A program made the translations under genes and the position numbers. This document shows positions 57,701 to 64,000 of a stretch of 64,000 nt of DNA, one piece after another. Below the pieces are notes generated by a model. The model worked only from the letters and a program-made list of their open reading frames with translations. It was not told the DNA's origin and searched no databases. This DNA comes from Adiantum capillus-veneris (lineage: Eukaryota > Streptophyta > Polypodiopsida > Polypodiales > Pteridaceae), in NCBI GenBank assembly GCA_014529385.2, contig CM043942.1, positions 111,160,141 through 111,224,140 on the forward strand, written 5' to 3'. The first letter of the stretch is position 1. Each line of letters opens with the position of its first letter.

Positions 57701-57763
57701 AGCACGGGAGCCTCGAAGGGTGTTTAGAGGCCACTCTTCTTGTTGCCCGCCCGGACCGCATCA
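54727..57763 (+). repeat. Element C 5' LTR
   Basis: Starts with the same AGCCGTTTTTCGGCT hairpin as the other copies. TATA box at 56483-56490. It is longer than G1 LTRs because of the 443-bp foldback at 56821. Confidence 0.85.
56821..57263. mobile_element. 443-bp foldback element (MITE)
   Basis: Two inverted arms of about 215 bp are nearly identical (outer ends CATTAGGCAAAATTTG), meeting at GATTCACCTATGA-gttgtcaca-TCATAGGTGAATC. It has no coding capacity. It sits inside the LTR of element C. A single-arm relic is at 22594-22834, so the family has at least two members here. A target duplication was not clear. Confidence 0.85.
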
Positions 57764-57766
57764 AAT

Positions 57767-57784
57767 TGGTGCCCCCATTGAGGA
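57767..57784 (+). promoter_or_regulatory. Element C primer-binding site
   Basis: TGGTGCCCCCATTGAGGA three bases after the LTR end, identical to the G1 site. Confidence 0.75.
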
Positions 57785-58080
57785 ACTGACTTTGTGCTTA
57801 TTGTTGTTGTATTGCATGAATGCTTGAATTTTAGCATAATCAAGAAGATTATATGAATCATGAAAACTTGTATGACTGAGTTTAATTTCAACGCAACAAA
57901 AATTGATCTAGAATATGGTTTGGATTAGCATAACATAAGAAAGGAAAAAAACATTTTCACATAAGAATCTAGATTTCATGCTGAAAGACCTTTCAAAACT
58001 TTGCATAATTAGTTGATGTCATGAGAGAAAATGATTGTTTGGAAATAATCTTTGTGTGGTTCTAGCATTGAGAGACTATG

Positions 58081-59533
58081 ACACGCTATACCTTTGATGA
58101 TATCCCAATCTTGTTCGGAAATCTAGAACAAGATGTTGATGATTTTCTTGCTGATTTTAGAATGGTTTGTCGTATCCTTGGTAAAAGGGGATTTTCTATT
58201 GCTATGCCTTAGAGGCAATGCTGAGCAATGGTTTCGGAGTATGTCTTCTTAGATTGAAGATGGATATACCCAAATTTCCAAAGCTTTAAAGACCAAAGTC
58301 TCTAAATTTCCAACAACAGAGACAGCATGGGCTTCATAAGGGAGACTTCAACAACATGGTGAAGACTACTATGCTTATGAGGATATTTTTTCTCGTCAAT
58401 GGGAAAGATGTGGGTTTAGTTTTACATTTCCAGATTATGTAAAAATGGAGCAATTTATTTTGGGTTTGTCTCCTTTCCTAAAGACTAAGGTTACTTGTAG
58501 TGGACCCTCTACCGTTGAAGAAGCGGTCACTATTGCCCGAAGGAAGTTTCACAAGTACTTCTACATCAAAAATGGTTTCCATCATGCTGGAAGAATCAAC
58601 CATCATGAAAGTGTTTCTATCAAGGAGTCATCTCCTTTGCCATACTTGTCTCCTTCTACTCCGACAAATGTTGAAGAAGTTAATTACATGCCAAGTGATT
58701 ATTCAAGTGCTAAAGTGTGTGGCCAAGATTCAAATGTGGAATCTCTTTCTTCTACCTTTATCACAAGCATGCAAAAATCGACACAAGATATCTCAAATGG
58801 CATTGATGATTCAATAATGGATACATCCAACCTTTTGGCGGAGGATCAATTTCTAGTCCAAGTAGATGAAGCTTTTGTGCAACATGACTCTATGGAGAAT
58901 GAAGACCTTGAAGGTAACCTTGATCTTATGGAATGTTCTGAGAGTGTATCTTGTCTAAAAGAAGAGAGTGAAGAAGAAGATGAAATCATAGGTGAAGAGA
59001 TCATATACCACATTGATCATAAAGAGATGATTGTGTACATGGAATGCCAACTCCAAAACAAAGTAGAAGAGCGTGAGTTGAATCCATGTGAGGATAATCT
59101 TCAAGAAGTGTTTGAGGATGTTGAAAATCATTGGTATGACCCATGTATGTTAAGCATGGAGGAACCTATCATGCAAGAAGCCAAAGTTTTCACAAAATCA
59201 AACAGTAATCCATCAACCTTTGAGGTGGTACAATGTGAGGAGTTACAACCTTGCCAAAGGGGGGGCTTAGAAGGGGATGAAGAACATGGGAGAGTAGTTA
59301 AAAAAAAAATCATAAAAGGAAACTATCAGAAGGGTATCATTCTCTCCAATGGTGTTTTAGTGGGTGGCTCTCCATTCATGGGACAATCTCTTAGCAAGAA
59401 AATCCAAGCTTTTGAAGCCCTAATCATCTTCACATTGGGTTTCACCTCTTCAAAGTCAACTTCTCCCCTCTTTATATATACCTTTCATCGGGGGAAACCC
59501 ACTCTCTTTCATGCCTATCTGTACATTATGTAA
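58081..59533 (+). pseudogene. Element C gag-like ORF with acidic extension
   Basis: Begins MTRYTFDDIPILFGNLEQDV, then AEQWFRSM, QWERCGFSFTFPDYVKMEQF and ILGLSPFLKTKV, typical of the retrotransposon Gag capsid domain. One frameshift near 58200 and stops near 58250 and 58340 break the start. From 58445 the frame is open for 362 codons: the end of Gag, then a long acidic region (KEESEEEDEIIGEEIIYHID) without zinc knuckle, protease or RT. The acidic region is not seen in G1 Gag. Its function is unknown. Confidence 0.6.
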
Positions 59534-59805
59534 ATATTGCCTCTCACATCTCTTCAAATCTTCAAGTTTTGTAAAACATACTGATCCATTCCTTGTTACC
59601 AAGGAGTCCGTTGAGAAAGTTTCACCTATTTTTGGATCAGGCGAGACCTTTTTCCTTTTTGTACCACTGCAATCCCACTTTACACTGGTACTTGGCCAAA
59701 ACCCATCATTTCCCTATGGTCATGAAACTCTATTCTCACCTTTGGTAGAGGAATTTCTCTAAGGTTGTCAGAATTTCTTTCACGGTTTACACAAACTGTG
59801 AGAAA

Positions 59806-60501
59806 TTAGACAGCTCGTTTACCATCTTTGCTGTGTATCCTAGCATATTTTGAACCATCGTCCATTACTTTTGTTTCCATTCGAACTCCCACAATGTAGG
59901 GTTGTCCAAGGATGAGATGATATGAATAAGATGTATCCTGTACAAAGAAGTTTTGGTCAATCTTTCCATCACCTATTGTAACCTTCACACCTGGACATGC
60001 TGCATACAATTCACCAGATGAATTGTTTGCCACTTCTACCATCCAACCATGATCTATGTCCATTGGCCATTTGCACTTGTTGTAGAGACTCTTTGACATT
60101 ATGTTTATTTCTAAACCATGGTCAATCAAGGCAAAAAATGGCTCTTCAAGATCACCTACCTTGAACAAAGTTTCTGTAGTAGCCCTTGCCCAATGACTTT
60201 GTGAATAGTAGCTCCTAGGAATAGCTTGAACTTCTTCATCATCATTTGAGAAATGCACTTGCTTCAATCTCCCACTAGATTGGTAGCATTCTACCACAGC
60301 TCCATTATCCTCCTTATTTCGCAACTGCATCCCTTGTGTCTTCAAGGTTTCTCCGTCAACCTGTGGACCAGCAACCTCAGCAAGAGTTTGCCTCTTTCTC
60401 TTGATGATGTCAATGATCTCCTCGTGGAATTCACGCTTTGCAATGCCAAGGACTTCTCCTAGAGTGAACTCAATCTTTCTATTTATAATACTTTCCTCCA
60501 A
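59806..60501 (-). CDS. Element B protease region
   Basis: A 231-codon minus-strand frame with EPFFALIDHGLEINIMSKSL and SYHLILGQPYIVGV, the flap and I-L-G blocks of a retropepsin-like aspartic protease. The active site reads D-H-G instead of D-S/T-G, which would probably impair catalysis. Pol continues on the far side of element C. Confidence 0.7.
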   Translation of the reverse strand: MEESIINRKIEFTLGEVLGIAKREFHEEIIDIIKRKRQTLAEVAGPQVDGETLKTQGMQLRNKEDNGAVVECYQSSGRLKQVHFSNDDEEVQAIPRSYYSQSHWARATTETLFKVGDLEEPFFALIDHGLEINIMSKSLYNKCKWPMDIDHGWMVEVANNSSGELYAACPGVKVTIGDGKIDQNFFVQDTSYSYHLILGQPYIVGVRMETKVMDDGSKYARIHSKDGKRAV

Positions 60502-60565
60502 GACTTTCTTTAAATCTATAGCAACCTCAATATCAGATTGTAGTTTATAAGTTGGGCCTTTTGTC

Positions 60566-60760
60566 TTACCTTTTGTTGGCTCTTTCTTCTTTACTGTTTG
60601 TAGACTCCTCCATGAGTACTTCAGGTGGAGATGCTCCTTGTGTCAAGGGTGTTTGAGAAGACATTCGGTCACTTCTTCCCCCACTTCTAGAAGCTCTTTT
60701 CGATGGTCCTTCAATAGCATTTTCACGTTGTGAGTGGGATGAAAACACACAAAGCGCCTC
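60566..60760 (-). pseudogene. Element B gag-protease linker
   Basis: Short charged segment (RASRSGGRSDRMSSQTPLTQ) in the minus strand between protease and the insertion at 60762. Low complexity; assigned by position only. Confidence 0.35.
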
Positions 60761-60761
60761 T

Positions 60762-60905
60762 ATAACGACCCGACACACACTCTTGGGAAGATACACACAC
60801 ACACACTATGGGGCACCACTCGGCTTACACAACACACCTGGCCGAAACAGGAAACACACCTCTGGAGTGAGAGGAGAGAGACTATCCACTTGCCCACTCC
60901 ACACA

Positions 60906-60952
<47 letters not shown>

Positions 60953-61720
60953 GAAAAACTCAGCTTAAAAGAGGAGAATTTCTGATGTTTAGATACAATT
61001 GAGCTTGGGCCAACACCAATGGGGAAAATAGCTCACACAATATGGGTAAAATAAGCCAGATACAATCACAAACTAGAGCAGAAACTTCGCTCATAGGAGA
61101 AACTTACACAGAAAAACAGCAGGAAAAGAGTGAGGAATTTGGCAAAATGGACAGCGCCATCGCATCCGGAACGGCCCAAAACCCCAGGCTACAATGTCAA
61201 AGTGCTCAAATCCGACCTCGGATGAGCAGTTTACGGTCAAAACAGGCTCCAAAAACACCAAAAACACACCTGTGGCTGTTCCTCCTCTCTTCTCCACGTT
61301 TTTTCTGGTCTTCTCTCTGTTTTTTCAGTTCCCACACTTAGCTTTTTTAGTTGGGCACCCTTAGCCTTTTAGATGACCTCAAACGGACCCCGAACAGGCC
61401 AAAAACTGACCTCGCAGTGCATAGTTGTCACCTTTTTGCATCATTTGCACACCGGGCACTCAGCTTTTTTCCAATAATGCATCTCGCCACCACGTGAAGT
61501 GGCCCCAAAAAGTGGTCCTAATGATGACCTTTCTGCATAACTCTCACAAGAAAACACCCACGTTGTGTCCGTCCTCATCCGCGTGCAAATATTGACCTCG
61601 TTCGCCCTCCTGACGCCACTAGATGCCATCTGACGCACCTGCTGACCTCACGTCGTCGGCCCGCGGATAGCTTCCTCGAGAAGTTTTACGCGCTACCAAC
61701 TCCTCCTTATTGTAGAAAAA
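60762..61720 (-). mobile_element. LTR-like insertion in B gag-pro region
   Basis: Separates the protease side from gag of B. On the minus strand its end reads GGGTCGTTATA, close to a common plant LTR terminus. It contains (AC)n at 60905-60950 and no coding region. The other boundary near 61700-61720 and a target duplication are unclear. Confidence 0.35.
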
Positions 61721-62028
61721 AACACACTAGTATTGATAATAGTGAAAATCGATGCATTATGTACACCCTGTCCTACCTGTACACATGTGGGCTCCACATA
61801 ACCACCTGGCTCTAGAAAATGGGCAATCCTTTATTTGATGCACCATGCATGTATATGTAAATATGCGCAATCCCTTGCTCCAAAAAACTCCTAACAACGT
61901 TTGCACTTCTCTTCTACAATAGACTCATTTTGTTGGCATTTTGTAATGTAGACATGCACTGACAACGAGTCCACTGGATCATTCCATCCTGTTTCTAGAC
62001 GTATGCAATTACTTGCTTCATGTAGAAT
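61721..62028. other. Unassigned part of element B gag region
   Basis: No open frame. The pair TATTGTAGAA (61711) and TTCTACAATA (61912) forms a 10-bp inverted repeat about 200 bases apart, possibly a tiny MITE, but not convincing. Confidence 0.25.
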
Positions 62029-63124
62029 CTATTTTGTAAGCTTTCCCTTTTTAGCTAATTGAATGACATTCGACCAAATTTGACCATGATGGTCACTCAC
62101 CTCTTCATCACTAAGATGCTTAATTTTCACTCCATAAGTAGCTACCTCAACTGAAGAGGTGGCATGGTTAGTTTCCATATCTTCAACTAAGGTTTGCATT
62201 CCCCCCTTCCCAAAGTTAGCTCTCAAGGGTAGACCTGTCTCTCTTAAGTGAATTTTACCATCCTTAAAAAGACAACCTCTTTTGACAAAGCATCACTAAA
62301 ATCATCACAATCCTTTCTTACATGGTCTTTACTATCACACCAAATACATCTATTAACAAACCCTTCTTTGGGTTGTTGTCTCTGCCTAGGAAGTGGCCCT
62401 AATGGTTGGCCTTTTTCTTCAAGCTTTGCAAGCTTCACCTTCAAGTCACGCATTCCCTTCAAAAGCTCATCTAGCATAGACTCATCAAACTAGGATCTAT
62501 AAAAGTAGGCTTTACAATTTTGTGACAAGTTGAGGTTGAAGGACTTATAGTGTTTACTACCATCTTGTCCCTTCTTCTTTGTTTTTTGGCAAGCAATGAG
62601 ACAACACCTTCAACTTCATTCCAGTTGGTCTTTAGTCCTTGCTCAACATCTTTATCTTCAAGAAGAAGCTCCAAATTTTCTTGAAACTCTTTACCTATAG
62701 CTTGTAAGAAAAGATCTGTCTTCTGTGCATCTACTGTGGCCCTTTCTATCCTGGTGAGTTGTGCATAACGCCGCTCAAATTTCCTAAGTAGCTCTGTTAT
62801 TAATAGTCCTTGCTTTGGCTTGACTACCCATTCTAAGAATGTCCTTTTGGTCACTCTCTCAAAGTCCTCCATGAAATATTCCTACTTTGAAGATACTTTG
62901 AGTTCTTCCCAATTTCTCCCATGCCCATCTTTAATTGCCCTAACATGTTCCCTAATTTTTGAAGCAACAACTAGCTCAAAGCTTTAAATAATCTCACCTT
63001 CTGACACATGATGTAGCTCCATCTCCTTCACATACTTGCGTAAGTACTTGGTTACATCTTTGCCATTGAGTTGATCCATTCTGTTGACGACTGCTTGTAT
63101 GGCCTTAGTTGCTGAAATCTCCAT
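62029..63124 (-). pseudogene. Element B gag with zinc knuckle
   Basis: Minus-strand gag begins at ATG 63122-63124 (MEISATKAIQAVVNRMDQLN). A TAA near 62985 and further stops follow. It continues as FERVTKRTFLEWVVKPKQGL and QLTRIERATVDAQKTDLFLQ (capsid domain, 62471-62872). A CCHC knuckle CIWCDSKDHVRKDC is at 62244-62477 and a tail at 62029-62226. Upstream the leader leads to the right LTR at 63332. Confidence 0.65.
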
Positions 63125-63331
63125 TCTTTCAGTGGAATGTTGTTATTGCATAAACATTGCAAATGCTGAAAAATTTGCATTGTTGTTGCGTCAAAATGCA
63201 TACCCTGTTGCTCAACATGATCACCCATGGTTACCCAAAAACTCTCATCCTGGAAGATTCAGGTCGGGTTCACACACCAAAAATATGTGGAGAAATTTGC
63301 GGTCTTGCCAGGAAAGCACCAGGATTTTGGC
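63125..63331 (-). promoter_or_regulatory. Element B leader with primer-site candidates
   Basis: On the minus strand, nine bases after the LTR, TGGTGCTTTCCTGGCAAGAC is the better-placed primer-site candidate. A second TGG word, TGGTGTGTGAACCCGACC, lies about 55 bases in and looks more tRNA-like in sequence. About 40 bases of this leader recur at 15690-15730 and 49440-49482. Confidence 0.45.
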
Positions 63332-64000
63332 TGTGAGGGTTTGTGATATAACTCCAAAAAAAAACTATATGAAGGAGTTAAACCATAGATGCCATGAAGA
63401 CTAGGGTTTGGAAGAAAGTGCAATCAAAGAAGCCCCACTCATTCTTTCTTTACTCACACACACAAAAAAAGAACACAAAACAGAATATCAAAACAACACA
63501 AAGATGAAAACATCAAAGCTATGGCCATATCGTATCATGGGTAATATGAAAGGGTTAATAGCCGAGTTAATAGCATTCAATCTTTGCCGCCCAAACAGGC
63601 TACAAATTGCTCTTTGGAATTGTATTTTTGTGCTTACCGTACTATATATGTTTTATCTAGTGATTGGGATTAATTGTGTGTACAAATCCTCTTGGTTCAT
63701 AGCAAGATAACTACACTTACGTCAAAATAAAAGTTATAGTATATAAGAGGTACTATGATGGGATCCAATGAAAGAAGGATTTCATTGAGCCTTTCTGGGC
63801 CAAAGACAAACACTATACGTTGTTGAAAGTGTATTTTATGGCTAATCCATACGTTAATTCTAATAGATCGCACAGAGTGAAAGCGATAGAAATTCTCATC
63901 ATGTGGATTATTAATCTAAGATAGTATGTGAGAAATGTAGTTATGAGAGAAGTGAAGAGATGAGAAGTTTCCCTCCCAGGCACTATTCTTGCCCGTAGGC
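63332..64000 (-). repeat. Element B 5' LTR, cut by window edge
   Basis: Homologous to the first 670 bases of 49487-51440, with more differences than between the G1 LTRs, so B is older than G1. Includes broken copies of the small-ORF pair. Confidence 0.8.

Larger units (their letters stand above)
54727..59540 (+). mobile_element. Element C: G1-family LTR plus gag, no pol, no 3' LTR
   Basis: A plus-strand LTR (54727-57763, TGATAGCC...CATCA) of the G1 family is followed by the same primer site and a gag-like region, inside minus-strand pol of element B. No second LTR or target duplication was found; the end near 59540 is approximate, where B sequence seems to resume. Size without the foldback insertion is about 4.4 kb. 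It looks like a non-autonomous derivative that lost its 3' end. Confidence 0.65.

Noticed and set aside
63408-63710. 100-codon plus-strand ORF in the B LTR
   Set aside because: Antisense to the small-ORF family, whose third-position pattern supports the minus strand.

Overview
The window is nuclear DNA of a land plant, dominated by nested transposable elements. The plant call rests on three short spliced exons of a CER1/CER3-type wax-alkane gene (8.0-9.5 kb), GT-AG introns in transposase genes, Tat-like Ty3/Gypsy elements with two RNase H domains, CACTA (En/Spm) transposons with Tnp2, DUF4218 and DUF4216 modules, and a TRIM with an initiator-tRNA-type primer site. Very long AG/AC microsatellites and a fungal-like Gypsy RT would suit a fern or another non-flowering plant, but the sequence does not prove this. 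No bacterial, organellar, rRNA, tRNA or CRISPR features were seen.

Layout. 0-1 kb: 3' end of an unknown ORF, then a possible PPT/LTR start. 1.7-3.0 kb: LINE ORF1-like gene (minus) with 72-bp tandem monomers and a GA tract upstream. 3.7-4.4 kb: possible last exon of an unknown gene. 5.6-6.8 kb: poly-G tract and microsatellites. 8.0-9.5 kb: CER1-like exons. 10.1-10.5 kb: Harbinger-like MITE. 10.9-15.7 kb: segment A copy 1, holding a 1.9-kb TRIM. 15.7-22.6 kb: decayed CACTA-1 with SINE-like units, a long hairpin and a solo Gypsy LTR. 22.8-49.5 kb: segment A copy 2, expanded by insertions. 49.5-64.0 kb: degenerate minus-strand Gypsy B, broken by a gag-only element (C) and an LTR-like block; its 5' LTR runs off the window.

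Core of the window. Segment A copy 2 carries a second TRIM (26226-48642). CACTA-2 (27689-47534, TSD CAT) sits in the TRIM minisatellite, and Gypsy G1 (30378-41609, LTRs of 2.66 and 2.65 kb, TSD ATGC) sits in a palindromic array inside CACTA-2. The insertion order is readable: TRIM, then CACTA-2, then G1. Comparing the A copies also exposes a 1.4-kb element with CACTA-like ends flanked by TTAA (24257-25681), with its empty site preserved in copy 1.

How the parts work together. G1 and B each have gag, protease, RT, RNase H and integrase on the minus strand, all damaged by stops and frameshifts. The solo LTR (18.5-21.2 kb) and element C use the same LTR family as G1; C has gag but no pol, so it would have needed proteins in trans. 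The least expected signal is a family of about 70-residue ORFs, present as pairs in the G1 leader and in the B LTR. Two of them align without gaps at 43 of 70 residues, with mostly silent codon differences, which suggests an uncharacterised retrotransposon-borne small protein.
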